This document shows positions 1-8,512 of a stretch of 64,000 bases of DNA, in pieces. This DNA is from Citrobacter tructae. Its GTDB lineage: Bacteria; Pseudomonadota; Gammaproteobacteria; Enterobacterales; Enterobacteriaceae. Numbering within the stretch: the first letter of the stretch is position 1; every line of letters begins with the position of its first letter. The notes beneath the pieces were generated by a model that saw nothing but the letters and a program-made list of their open reading frames with translations, was not told the DNA's origin and did not search any database. The position numbers and the translations under genes are program-made. The stretch lies in the NCBI RefSeq assembly GCF_004684345.1, contig NZ_CP038469.1, forward strand, positions 2,542,001 through 2,606,000, written 5' to 3'.

Positions 1-1185
1 TACGCCGCATGCGCGGCCCACCATTTTCTGCGCCAGGGAGTAACCGCGGCTGCTCTCCGCCACGTCTTTCGCCTGACGGAATACATCGCTGTGCGGTAGC
101 CCCAGCGCTTCACGCGCTTTGGTGGTAAGGCCACGACCGATGATCAGCGGAATACGGCCACCGGCGCGTACTTCATCAATCAGTACATCGGTTTTCAGTT
201 CAAAGGTCGCCAGCAGTTCGTTGGTTTCGTGGTTACGCACTTCACCTTTGTGTGGGTAAACGTCAATCACGTCGCCCATATTCATGTTCGACACGTCCAC
301 TTCGACTGGCAGTGCGCCCGCATCTTCCATGGTGTTGAAGAAGATAGGTGCGATTTTGCCGCCGAGGCACAGACCACCGCCGCGCTTGTTCGGCACGTTT
401 GGAATGTCGTCGCCCATGAACCACAGCACGGAGTTGGTGGCAGATTTACGCGAAGAACCGGTACCGACAACGTCGCCAACGTAGGCCAGCGGGTAACCTT
501 TTTTCTGCAGTTCTTCAATCTGTTTGATCGGGCCGACTGCACCCGGCTGATCTGGCTCAATGCCTTCGCGGGCGTTTTTCAACATGGCCAGCGCGTGCAG
601 TGGGATATCCGGACGCGACCATGCATCCGGTGCCGGAGACAGGTCGTCGGTATTGGTTTCACCCGTCACTTTGAACACGGTAACGGTCATTTTTTCCGCC
701 AGCGGCGGGCGGCTCTGGAACCATTCGGCATCAGCCCAGGACTGCATCACCTGCTTCGCGTATGCGTTGCCTGCTTTGGCTTTTTCTTCTACGTCATAGA
801 AATTATCAAACATCAGCAGCGTATGAGACAGCGCTTTGGCGGCAATCGGCGCCAGTTTTGCATCGTCCAGCGCGTCAATCAGCGGATGAATGTTGTAACC
901 GCCCTGCATGGTGCCCAGCAGTTCAATGGCTTTCTCTGGTGTCACCAGTGGGGACGTTGTGTCGCCTTTTGCGACGGCAGCAAGAAAACCCGCTTTGACA
1001 TAAGCGGCTTCATCTACGCCAGGAGGAACACGGTTGATCAACAGGTCTAACAGGAAATCTTCTTCGCCCACAGGCGGGGTCTTCAGCAGCTCGACAAGTG
1101 CGGCCATTTGGGTTGCGTCTAACGGTTTTGGCACAATCCCTAAGGCGGCACGCTCAGCTACGTGCTTACGGTATTCTTCTAGCAC
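1..1185 (-). CDS. acnB: Aconitate hydratase B, 5' part (truncated by window edge)
   Basis: Bifunctional aconitase B / 2-methylisocitrate dehydratase of the TCA and methylcitrate cycles, cytoplasmic. The 395 codons present (the family has about 865) begin MLEEYRKHVAER, as in E. coli AcnB, from a GTG start at 1185 preceded by AGGAGATACC, a good ribosome site. This part covers the helical HEAT-like N-terminal domain and most of the swivelling domain; the Fe-S cysteines lie beyond the left edge, so catalytic integrity cannot be judged. The reading frame is open to base 1 with no frameshift. In E. coli the 5' leader is a target of iron-responsive control; here the leader is about 95 nt from the predicted promoter. 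Confidence 0.97.
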   Translation of the reverse strand, partial: MLEEYRKHVAERAALGIVPKPLDATQMAALVELLKTPPVGEEDFLLDLLINRVPPGVDEAAYVKAGFLAAVAKGDTTSPLVTPEKAIELLGTMQGGYNIHPLIDALDDAKLAPIAAKALSHTLLMFDNFYDVEEKAKAGNAYAKQVMQSWADAEWFQSRPPLAEKMTVTVFKVTGETNTDDLSPAPDAWSRPDIPLHALAMLKNAREGIEPDQPGAVGPIKQIEELQKKGYPLAYVGDVVGTGSSRKSATNSVLWFMGDDIPNVPNKRGGGLCLGGKIAPIFFNTMEDAGALPVEVDVSNMNMGDVIDVYPHKGEVRNHETNELLATFELKTDVLIDEVRAGGRIPLIIGRGLTTKAREALGLPHSDVFRQAKDVAESSRGYSLAQKMVGRACGV

Positions 1186-1287
1186 GACGGTATCTCCTCG
1201 CTCTCATTGTCATATGCGGTAGGCGATTCTCTTCACGCTCCTGTGAGACAGCAGTTTGTAGGGTAAATGCCCGGTACCGCATAAGGC

Positions 1288-1316
1288 ACAATAACAGGAT
1301 TTTCACTAAGTGTTAA
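1288..1316 (-). promoter_or_regulatory. Predicted acnB promoter
   Basis: On the minus strand TTAACA (1316-1311) and TATTGT (1293-1288) are separated by exactly 17 bases. The implied start near 1281 gives a leader of about 95 nt before the GTG of acnB. It is seen by motif only; no operator was assigned. Confidence 0.55.
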
Positions 1317-1619
1317 TCCGTTTACAAAAAAGCAACATAAAAAATTGGCTGAATCGTTAAGAATGGTATAGCGAGGGGACGAGCAAATTTCAGGTCCCCA
1401 CAAACCGCCTCAAAGCGGTTGATTTACCACTGCGGGATTCTGAATATTCCAACGACTTTTCAGCCATCAGATATAATTGTGTAATAAATGTTCACACTCT
1501 TTTCCCGGACATATCGGGCTGTTCCCCAATAAAAGTCAAAACTGTAAAACACGGGTGAATAATACTCGCGGCAACAGAAACGCCTCACGGCACAGCGCTT
1601 GTCTCGTTGGAGTCATTTT
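1317..1619. other. acnB-yacH divergent intergenic region with tandem hairpins
   Basis: This is the rest of the 434-base gap between the divergent acnB and yacH. It holds two adjacent inverted repeats: GGGGAC/GTCCCC (1375-1380 with 1394-1399) and AACCGC/GCGGTT (1403-1408 with 1415-1420). Neither is followed by a T-run on either strand, so they are not ordinary terminators. I could not assign the yacH promoter. No small gene was recognised. Confidence 0.4.
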
Positions 1620-3230
1620 ATGAAGTTGCCCCTTAAGCCACATCTGCTCGTCCTTCTGTGCAGTGCCGGGCTACTCGCCGCCTCTGGCGTGATGTTCGTC
1701 AAAAGCCGCACCACGGAGCCTGCTGCTCCGGCCCCTGTCGCACAGCAACCTTCTGTTCCGGCTCCGACTCCGGCTCCCGTAGCCGCTCCCGCACCGGTCA
1801 CACCACCCGCTCCTGCCGTTGCGCCGACATACACTGCCGCACAAATCGACCAGTGGATTGCGCCCATCGCGCTCTATCCGGATGCCTTGCTGTCACAAAT
1901 ATTGATGGCATCGACCTATCCGGCCAACGTTATCCAGGCCGCGCAGTGGTCAAAAGACAACCCTAAAATGCAGGGTGACGCCGCTATTCAGGCCGTTGCC
2001 GGGCAACCCTGGGACCCAAGCGTGAAATCGCTGGTCGCGTTTCCTCAACTGATGTCGCTGTTAGGTGAAAACCCGCCGTGGGTACAAAATCTGGGTGATG
2101 CTTTCCTCGCGCAGCCGCAAGATGTCATGGATTCCGTGCAACGCCTGCGTGCGCTGGCGCAACAAACCGGCGCGTTGCAATCGACGCCACAGCAGACGGT
2201 CACCACCGTGGCAAAAACGGCACCGGCTAAAACCGTCACCAGCGAGTCGAAAACCAGTTCAACCACTACTACCGCCACAACAAGCCCAACGGTTATCAAG
2301 ATTGAATCCGCCGATCCGCAGGTGGTGTACGTCCCCACCTATAACCCGAATACGGTTTACGGAACCTGGCCAAACACCGCCTATCCGCCAACCTATCTGC
2401 CGCCAACGCCCGGCGAGCAGTTTGGCAACAGCTTTGTTAACGGTTTAGGCTTCAGCCTGGGTGTGGCGACAACCTATGCTATTTTCAGCAACATCGACTG
2501 GGACGACGATGACGACTGGGACCACCATCATAATGATGACTGGGATAATCACGGCGGCTATAACCGCAACGGTGATAACAACATCAATATCAACGTTGAT
2601 AACTTCAATAAAATCAGCGGTCAGCGTCTGACGGATGCCAACCGTACCTGGCAGCATAACCCGGCCTATCGTGAGGGTGTGCCCTATCCGAATAACCAGC
2701 TCAATAATCATTTCCACTCCACAAACACCGCAACGGGGCTCAGCGCGACCCAGCAAAACCCGCAAAGATCGGCCAACCGCGATAGCCAGCGTCAGGCGGC
2801 CATGAACCAGATGGAGAAATCAACGGGAAAAACGTTCCCTCAGACAGCGCGTCCGGGAACAAAAGATGCTCAGCGCCAGGCGTCAAATCAGCAGTTGAAG
2901 CAGATCTCCCAACGCAACAACTACCGCGGCTACGACACTAAACCACAAACCACGAAGCGGGCAAGCACCCAGCAGCGTGAGAACCGCCAGGCGACGGCGC
3001 AAAGGCAGGAGAAACGGGTTTCGCAACCAGTGCAGCAACGCAATGTGCAACAGCGGAATACTACTCAGCAGCGGCCGCGCGCCAACGCGCTGAGCGGCAA
3101 CGACAGCCGCTCAGGCAGCTGGCAAGCACAGCAGCAGCGAGGTGCCCAGAGCCGGCAGGTCGCCCGCAATCAGCCATCGCGTCAGCCATCTGGCGGTCGT
3201 GCTGAGCACCGTGAATTCCGTCATCGTTAA
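1620..3230 (+). CDS. yacH: DUF3300 family envelope protein YacH
   Basis: Protein of 536 residues with no established function. ATG at 1620 is chosen because GGAG lies 7 bases upstream; an in-frame TTG at 1599 has no such site. The N-terminus is a hydrophobic export or anchor segment (residues about 8-27) without a clear lipobox. It is followed by a Pro/Ala-rich linker (about 33-70) and the DUF3300 globular region (about 70-250, with the conserved YPDALLSQILMAST stretch and VVYVPTYNP). Then comes a striking Asp/His/Trp tract near residues 293-312 and a Gln/Arg/Asn-rich low-complexity tail. E. coli YacH is longer (about 617), differing mainly in the tail as far as I recall. A DUF2950 gene follows after 10 bases, so the two probably form one operon and act together in the periplasm or outer envelope. 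Confidence 0.85.
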   Translation: MKLPLKPHLLVLLCSAGLLAASGVMFVKSRTTEPAAPAPVAQQPSVPAPTPAPVAAPAPVTPPAPAVAPTYTAAQIDQWIAPIALYPDALLSQILMASTYPANVIQAAQWSKDNPKMQGDAAIQAVAGQPWDPSVKSLVAFPQLMSLLGENPPWVQNLGDAFLAQPQDVMDSVQRLRALAQQTGALQSTPQQTVTTVAKTAPAKTVTSESKTSSTTTTATTSPTVIKIESADPQVVYVPTYNPNTVYGTWPNTAYPPTYLPPTPGEQFGNSFVNGLGFSLGVATTYAIFSNIDWDDDDDWDHHHNDDWDNHGGYNRNGDNNININVDNFNKISGQRLTDANRTWQHNPAYREGVPYPNNQLNNHFHSTNTATGLSATQQNPQRSANRDSQRQAAMNQMEKSTGKTFPQTARPGTKDAQRQASNQQLKQISQRNNYRGYDTKPQTTKRASTQQRENRQATAQRQEKRVSQPVQQRNVQQRNTTQQRPRANALSGNDSRSGSWQAQQQRGAQSRQVARNQPSRQPSGGRAEHREFRHR

Positions 3231-3240
3231 GGGAACCGAC

Positions 3241-4035
3241 ATGAAAAATAAACTACTCAGTGGAATGGTGTTGTTCATGGTTTCGACCACCGCGATGGCA
3301 CAACAATCCTTCAGTACACCAGACCAGGCAACCGATGCGCTGACAAACGCGATCGGTAAGCAAAATGAAAGTGCGATGAACAACCTGCTCGGGGAAAACT
3401 GGCGCGATTTCCTGCCGCCAGAAGGCGTCGATCCTGATGCCGTCGACCGCTTCCTGCGCGACTGGAAGGTCCATCATAGCACCGTCATCGATGGTGATAC
3501 GGCACATCTTGTTGTCGGAGACAGCAACTGGCAGTTGCCTATCCCGGTTGTCAAAACAACCTCCGGCTGGCAATTTGATATGCACGAAGCCGCCGAAGAG
3601 ATTCAGACCCGTGAGATTGGGCGTAACGAACTCGCCGCTATCGAAGCATTACATGCCTATGTAGATGCTCAGCAGAGCTATTTTGCGATGAACCAAAAGT
3701 ATGCGCAGAAGATTGTCAGCTCTGAAGGGAAAAAGGACGGTCTGTACTGGCCCGTCGCCCCAGGCGAAGCGCCAAGCCCTCTGGGACCGGCCTTCAGCCC
3801 GCAAGAACCCGGCATGGGCTATCACGGTTATCGTTTCCGTATCCTTCCCGACACAGCCAGCGGCTTTGCGATGGTAGCCTGGCCCGTCAGTTACGGTCAC
3901 ACTGGCATAATGAGCTTTATGATTAGCGGGGATGACACGGTCTACCAGGCGGATCTTGGAGGAACATCGCAGCATAAAGCGCAGGCGATGACCGCCTACG
4001 CCCCGGATAAAACCTGGCAGCCCGTCGCGCAGTAA
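3241..4035 (+). CDS. DUF2950 family exported protein
   Basis: Protein of 264 residues. The start at 3241 (MKNKLLSGMVLFMV) follows AAGGGAACCGAC and begins a classic Sec signal peptide ending AMA-QQ (cleavage after about residue 20), so the mature protein should be periplasmic. The body matches the DUF2950 family: an N-terminal part with WQFDMHEAAEEIQTREIGRNE, then YHGYRFRIL and a C-terminal part typical of the family. DUF2950 and DUF3300 genes are often adjacent, and here they are 10 bases apart on the same strand. Absent at this site in E. coli K-12 as far as I recall; a similar gene sits here in Salmonella. Function unknown. Confidence 0.85.
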   Translation: MKNKLLSGMVLFMVSTTAMAQQSFSTPDQATDALTNAIGKQNESAMNNLLGENWRDFLPPEGVDPDAVDRFLRDWKVHHSTVIDGDTAHLVVGDSNWQLPIPVVKTTSGWQFDMHEAAEEIQTREIGRNELAAIEALHAYVDAQQSYFAMNQKYAQKIVSSEGKKDGLYWPVAPGEAPSPLGPAFSPQEPGMGYHGYRFRILPDTASGFAMVAWPVSYGHTGIMSFMISGDDTVYQADLGGTSQHKAQAMTAYAPDKTWQPVAQ

Positions 4036-4052
4036 AGCGGCGCAAACCGTAG

Positions 4053-4087
4053 GCCGGGTCAACGTTGAGCGACCCGGCTTCTTTTTT
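4053..4087 (+). terminator. Rho-independent terminator after the DUF2950 gene
   Basis: Perfect 8-bp stem GCCGGGTC/GACCCGGC (4053-4060 with 4071-4078) followed by TTCTTTTTT. The T-run overlaps the stop codon of the convergent traT-like gene. Confidence 0.85.
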
Positions 4088-4817
4088 ACAGAATGTTAGC
4101 CACTGACTTCGCCAGTTGTGCTTCCAGCACAGGTTTAGCTTCTTCGAACTTCAGGTTAACTTTGTTAGCGTTAGAGACCACGCGGGTCTGGTATTTCGCG
4201 CGGTCACCCTTCTCGCTGCTGGTTTGCAGTTTGATGCCCGAGGTCCCCTGACGCAGGGCTGCGACGTTATCCGTGGTCACTTTCGCTTTGCTGCGTTCGG
4301 AGATTTGCAGGTCGGTAACCATGGTGTAGTTCACGTCTTCAACCATCGCATCTGCCGCCATACCGATCAGACCCGCTGCCAGGCCAACACCTAGTGCCGC
4401 GCCGGAAGAGTTGCTGTTATACGCCGTAATTCCCGCGCCTAAAGCCGCGCCCATCGCCGCCCCTTCATAGCCGGTCTTCAGGAATCCCTGCGACTCACGC
4501 AGATCCATTTTGTCCGCTTTCAGCACGTTTGCCTGTACCCAGTAGTAGGCGCTGTCCGGAGAACTGGTCACTTTGTACCCTTTCGCTGACAGGTCATTGG
4601 CTAACAGCATCTGCAGGTTACTCATATCTTTATCAGACGTGTTTTTTACCTGAATGTAGACGGTCTTTTCGCTGGAAGGCTCCAGCCAGATGGTTTCACT
4701 CATCTGCGTTTTCACTTCAAGGTTACGTTTTTTCACGGCGGTAGTCATTGCACCGCACCCGCTCAGCGTCATTGCCGCGACAACCATGCCAACAACCGCG
4801 ATTTTTTTTAAAGACAT
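4086..4817 (-). CDS. traT: TraT-family outer membrane lipoprotein (chromosomal)
   Basis: Lipoprotein of 243 residues, the length of F-plasmid TraT. Residues 1-20 are a signal peptide ending in the lipobox LSGC with the lipidated Cys at 21; the next residue is Gly, not Asp, so outer-membrane sorting is expected. The body carries the TraT hallmarks, including the Gly/Ala-rich hydrophobic stretches around residues 115-160 (GAAMGAALGAG, GAALGVGLAAGLIG). Plasmid TraT gives surface exclusion in conjugation and serum (complement) resistance. Here it stands alone between the DUF2950 gene and lpd, with no transfer genes nearby, so a conjugation role is unlikely; complement resistance is inference from the family. 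AAGGAAAAAAC precedes the ATG. Confidence 0.88.
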   Translation of the reverse strand: MSLKKIAVVGMVVAAMTLSGCGAMTTAVKKRNLEVKTQMSETIWLEPSSEKTVYIQVKNTSDKDMSNLQMLLANDLSAKGYKVTSSPDSAYYWVQANVLKADKMDLRESQGFLKTGYEGAAMGAALGAGITAYNSNSSGAALGVGLAAGLIGMAADAMVEDVNYTMVTDLQISERSKAKVTTDNVAALRQGTSGIKLQTSSEKGDRAKYQTRVVSNANKVNLKFEEAKPVLEAQLAKSVANIL

Positions 4818-4966
4818 GTTTTTTCCTTTTTTCGTGTAATAAAGAGTCCAGAACCCCTAAACCGCGCGGCCAGTAGCCACACAATGGTGAAAAAAGTATC
4901 GGCAGTTGAAAGGAAATTTTTAGCGGAAATATCAATAAGATGACTACCAGAACAGGTAGTTACAGA

Positions 4967-4996
4967 CAAAAAAAACGCCTCCGAAGAGGCGTTTTC
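4967..4996 (-). terminator. lpd operon terminator
   Basis: Ten-base stem AAAACGCCTC/GAGGCGTTTT (4972-4981 with 4986-4995); on the minus strand the loop reads TTCG and the stem runs into a T-tract. It ends the pdhR-aceE-aceF-lpd transcript and is probably active in both directions. Confidence 0.9.
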
Positions 4997-5011
4997 ACAA
5001 AAGCGGCAAGA

Positions 5012-6436
5012 TTACTTCTTCTTCGCTTTCGGGTTCGGCAGGTCGGTAATGCTACCTTCAAACACTTCTGCCGCCAGGCCCACGGACTCGTGCAGAGTCG
5101 GGTGCGCATGGATGGTCAGCGCGATGTCTTCAGCATCACAGCCCATTTCGATCGCCAGACCGATTTCGCCCAGCAGCTCGCCGCCGTTGGTACCGACAAT
5201 TGCACCACCGATAACACGGTGAGATTCTTTGTCGAAAATCAGTTTGGTCATACCGTCTGCGCAGTCGGAAGCGATAGCACGGCCAGAAGCAGCCCACGGG
5301 AAGGTGGCGGTTTCGTAGCTGATGCCTTTCTCTTTCGCTTCTTTCTCAGTCAGACCGACCCAGGCAACTTCTGGTTCGGTGTAGGCGATGGATGGGATAA
5401 CTTTCGGATCGAAGTAGTGTTTCTTACCAGCGATAACTTCAGCGGCAACGTGACCTTCGTGCACACCTTTGTGCGCCAGCATCGGCTGACCGACGATATC
5501 GCCGATAGCAAAGATGTGCGGTACGTTGGTACGCAGTTGTTTGTCTACGCGGATGAAGCCACGGTCATCAACTTCAACGCCCGCTTTGCCTGCGTCGAGG
5601 TTTTTACCGTTCGGTACACGACCGATAGCGACCAGTACAGCGTCGTAACGCTGTGCTTCAGCAGGCGCTTTTTTGCCTTCCATGGAAACGTAAATACCGT
5701 CTTCTTTCGCTTCAACGGCAGTCACTTTAGTTTCCAGCATCAGGTTGAATTTCTTGCTGATGCGTTTGGTGAAGACTTTAACCACGTCTTTATCGGCAGC
5801 AGGGATAACCTGGTCGAACATTTCAACCACGTCGATCTCTGAACCCAGCGCATGGTAAACGGTACCCATTTCCAGACCGATGATACCGCCACCCATAACC
5901 AGCAGGCGTTTTGGTACGGTTTTCAGTTCCAGCGCGTCGGTGGAATCCCACACGCGCGGATCTTCATGCGGAATAAACGGCAGTTCGATCGGACGGGAAC
6001 CCGCCGCGATGATCGCGTTGTCGAAGTTGATCACGGTTTTGCCGTTTTCGCCTTCAACTTCCAGGGTGTTCGCCCCGGTAAATTTACCCAGACCGTTTAC
6101 CACTTTCACTTTACGGCCTTTGGCCATGCCAGCCAGACCGCCGGTCAGTTGAGTGATAACTTTTTCTTTCCAGGTACGAATCTTGTCGATATCAGTTTTC
6201 GGCTCACCGAAGACGATACCGTGATCGGCCAGCGCTTTCGCTTCTTCGATAACTTTTGCTACGTGCAGCAGCGCTTTAGAAGGGATACAGCCGACGTTCA
6301 GACAAACACCACCAAGGGTGCTGTAACGTTCTACGATGACGGTCTCCAGACCTAAATCTGCGCAACGGAAGGCAGCAGAGTAACCTGCCGGGCCTGCCCC
6401 AAGTACCACGACTTGAGTTTTGATTTCAGTGCTCAT
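5012..6436 (-). CDS. lpd: Dihydrolipoyl dehydrogenase (E3)
   Basis: FAD enzyme, 474 residues, that reoxidises dihydrolipoyl groups of the pyruvate and 2-oxoglutarate dehydrogenase complexes and the glycine cleavage system. Seen: FAD-binding GAGPAG at 13-18, the redox-active disulfide in GGVCLNVGC (Cys45/Cys50), the second nucleotide-binding GGGIIGLE, and the C-terminal HAHPTLHE active-site histidine region. Two ATGs stand in tandem (6439 and 6436); the second is taken because it matches the E. coli protein start MSTEIKTQ. It lies downstream of aceF with its own terminator-separated promoter, as expected for a subunit shared by several complexes. Confidence 0.98.
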   Translation of the reverse strand: MSTEIKTQVVVLGAGPAGYSAAFRCADLGLETVIVERYSTLGGVCLNVGCIPSKALLHVAKVIEEAKALADHGIVFGEPKTDIDKIRTWKEKVITQLTGGLAGMAKGRKVKVVNGLGKFTGANTLEVEGENGKTVINFDNAIIAAGSRPIELPFIPHEDPRVWDSTDALELKTVPKRLLVMGGGIIGLEMGTVYHALGSEIDVVEMFDQVIPAADKDVVKVFTKRISKKFNLMLETKVTAVEAKEDGIYVSMEGKKAPAEAQRYDAVLVAIGRVPNGKNLDAGKAGVEVDDRGFIRVDKQLRTNVPHIFAIGDIVGQPMLAHKGVHEGHVAAEVIAGKKHYFDPKVIPSIAYTEPEVAWVGLTEKEAKEKGISYETATFPWAASGRAIASDCADGMTKLIFDKESHRVIGGAIVGTNGGELLGEIGLAIEMGCDAEDIALTIHAHPTLHESVGLAAEVFEGSITDLPNPKAKKK

Positions 6437-6488
6437 CATGACCTCTTAATTTATACCCGTCGTCCACCGGGTCGTTCTATCCGCCGGT

Positions 6489-6517
6489 ATTTTACAAAAT
6501 TGTTAACAATTTTGAAA
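6489..6517 (-). promoter_or_regulatory. Predicted lpd promoter over a 20-bp perfect palindrome
   Basis: Minus-strand -10 TAAAAT (6494-6489) with a weak -35 TTTCAA (6517-6512) 17 bases upstream. The spacer contains a perfect 20-bp palindrome, CAAAATTGTTAACAATTTTG at 6495-6514. Its GTTAACAAT core resembles an ArcA-type half site; lpd and pdh are known ArcA targets in E. coli, but binding here is inference. The leader to lpd is only about 45 nt. Confidence 0.55.
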
Positions 6518-6580
6518 CAACAAACGGCAACCGATTTGTCTTTCGCACAATAACCTCACTGACATCATGAGATTACCAGA

Positions 6581-6608
6581 AAAAAGCCGGCCGTCGGGCC
6601 GGCTTTTT
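6581..6608 (-). terminator. aceF terminator
   Basis: Twelve-base stem AAAAAGCCGGCC/GGCCGGCTTTTT (6581-6592 with 6597-6608) with a four-base loop, directly after the aceF stop on the minus strand. It separates aceEF from lpd while leaving the lpd promoter downstream. Confidence 0.9.
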
Positions 6609-6611
6609 CGC

Positions 6612-8498
6612 TTACATCACCAAACGGCGAATGTCAGACAGCGTGTTGTTGATGATGGTAATGAAACGAGCACCATCAGCACCGTCAATCACGCGGTGGT
6701 CAAAGGAGAGAGAAATCGGCATCATCAGACGCGGAGTAAACTCTTTACCATTCCACACCGGTTCAATAGCAGACTTGGACACGCCAAGGATAGCCACTTC
6801 AGGCGCGTTCACAATCGGTGCGAAGTGGGTAGTCCCCAGGCCGCCGATGCTGGAGATAGTGAAGCAACCGCCCTGCATTTCGCCAGCCGTCAGCTTACCA
6901 TCACGCGCTTTCTTGGAGATCACCGTCAGTTCACGAGACAGCTCGGTAATGCTCTTCTTGTTCACGTCTTTAAAGACCGGAACAACCAGACCATTTGGCG
7001 TATCTACCGCAACACCGATGTTGATGTATTTCTTCAGCGTCAGCTTCTGGCCGTCTTCGGACAGGGAGCTGTTGAAACGTGGCATCTGCTCGAGAGCCGC
7101 CGCAACCGCTTTCATGATGAAGACAACCGGGGTGAATTTCACGTCCAGTTTGCGCTTCTCAGCTTCGGCGTTCTGCTGTTTACGGAACGCTTCCAGATCG
7201 GTGATATCGGTTTTGTCGAAGTGAGTAACGTGCGGGATCATCACCCAGTTACGGCTCAGGTTAGCACCTGAGATTTTCTGGATACGGCCCAGTTCCACTT
7301 CTTCGATTTCACCAAACTTGCTGAAGTCCACTTTCGGCCACGGCAGCATACCCGGGATACCGCCGCCGGTAGCAGCAGCTGGTGCAGCTTCAGCGCGTTT
7401 AACCGCGTCTTTCACGTAAGCCTGAACGTCTTCGCGCAGGATACGACCTTTACGGCCAGACCCTTTCACTTTCGCCAGATTCACACCGAATTCGCGCGCC
7501 AGGCGACGAATCAGCGGAGTCGCGTGAACGTAAGCGTCGTTTTCAGCGAAGTCAGATTTACCTTCCGCTTTAGCAGCCGGAGCCGGTGCTGCGGCAGGTG
7601 CAGGTGCTGCGGTCTGAGCCGGAGCAGCAGCTTGTGCAGGGGCAGCAGCCGGTGCAGCGCCTTCAACTTCGAAAACCATAATCAGAGAACCGGTTTTCAC
7701 TTTGTCGCCGGTGCTGATTTTGATTTCTTTCACGGTACCTGCGAACGGCGCCGGAACTTCCATCGATGCTTTGTCGCCTTCAACGGTGATCAGTGATTGC
7801 TCAGCGGCAATTTTATCGCCCACTTTGACCATCACTTCAGTGACTTCAACTTCGTCACCGCCGATGTCCGGTACGTTAACTTCTTTAGAGCCAGAAGCCG
7901 CCGGAGCCGCTGCTGCTGGAGCTGCAGCCTGAGCCGGAGCAGCAGCAGGCGCTGCGCCCGCTACTTCGAAGACCATGATCAGGGAGCCGGTAGACACTTT
8001 GTCGCCGGTGCTGATTTTGATCTCTTTCACGGTGCCCGCGAACGGTGCCGGTACTTCCATAGAGGCTTTATCGCCTTCTACAGTAATCAGAGACTGTTCA
8101 GCCGCAACGGTGTCGCCCACTTTGACCATGATCTCAGTGACTTCAACTTCGTCACCGCCGATGTCCGGTACGTGTACGTCTTTCGCTGCCGCAGCAGCCG
8201 GTGCAGCGGCCGGAGCGGCTGCTTTCTTCTCTTCTGCCGGAGCAGGTGCAGCAGCTGCTGCACCGTCGGCGGAATCGAAAATCATGATCAGTTTGCCGGT
8301 CTCAGTTTTATCGCCAACAGAGACTTTAATCTCTTTAACGATACCCGCCTGAGGGGACGGAACTTCCATAGAGGCTTTGTCGCCTTCTACGGTGATCAGC
8401 GACTGTTCAGCTTCAACTTTGTCGCCCACTTTGACCAGGATCTCGGTGATTTCAACTTCATCAGCCCCGATGTCCGGTACATTGATTTCGATAGCCAT
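6612..8498 (-). CDS. aceF: Pyruvate dehydrogenase E2, dihydrolipoyl acetyltransferase
   Basis: Core E2 subunit, 628 residues (E. coli 630). Three tandem lipoyl domains are visible, each with EGDKASMEVP carrying the lipoylated lysine (Lys41 in the first, about 145 and 245 in the others), joined by Ala/Pro-rich flexible linkers. Next come a peripheral subunit-binding domain (TPLIRRLAREFGVNL...GRILREDV, about residues 325-365) and the C-terminal acetyltransferase domain with the catalytic His/Asp motif SFDHRVIDGADG. The three lipoyl repeats are nearly identical in DNA as well, which can mislead assembly. It follows aceE by 14 bases and is co-transcribed with it. Confidence 0.98.
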   Translation of the reverse strand: MAIEINVPDIGADEVEITEILVKVGDKVEAEQSLITVEGDKASMEVPSPQAGIVKEIKVSVGDKTETGKLIMIFDSADGAAAAAPAPAEEKKAAAPAAAPAAAAAKDVHVPDIGGDEVEVTEIMVKVGDTVAAEQSLITVEGDKASMEVPAPFAGTVKEIKISTGDKVSTGSLIMVFEVAGAAPAAAPAQAAAPAAAAPAASGSKEVNVPDIGGDEVEVTEVMVKVGDKIAAEQSLITVEGDKASMEVPAPFAGTVKEIKISTGDKVKTGSLIMVFEVEGAAPAAAPAQAAAPAQTAAPAPAAAPAPAAKAEGKSDFAENDAYVHATPLIRRLAREFGVNLAKVKGSGRKGRILREDVQAYVKDAVKRAEAAPAAATGGGIPGMLPWPKVDFSKFGEIEEVELGRIQKISGANLSRNWVMIPHVTHFDKTDITDLEAFRKQQNAEAEKRKLDVKFTPVVFIMKAVAAALEQMPRFNSSLSEDGQKLTLKKYINIGVAVDTPNGLVVPVFKDVNKKSITELSRELTVISKKARDGKLTAGEMQGGCFTISSIGGLGTTHFAPIVNAPEVAILGVSKSAIEPVWNGKEFTPRLMMPISLSFDHRVIDGADGARFITIINNTLSDIRRLVM

Positions 8499-8512
8499 TA
8501 TTCTTTTACCTC

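Noticed and set aside
229..1050. Open frame of 273 residues antisense to acnB
   Set aside because: It is a shadow of the acnB coding strand: acnB reads continuously with family-matching sequence, while this translation resembles nothing known.
4940..6355. Long open frames antisense to lpd
   Set aside because: Codon-pattern shadows of a highly expressed gene; no ribosome sites and no recognisable domains.
7570..8300. Tandem near-identical DNA repeats in aceF as a possible assembly error
   Set aside because: They encode the three lipoyl domains normal for enterobacterial AceF, and the total length (628) matches the family.
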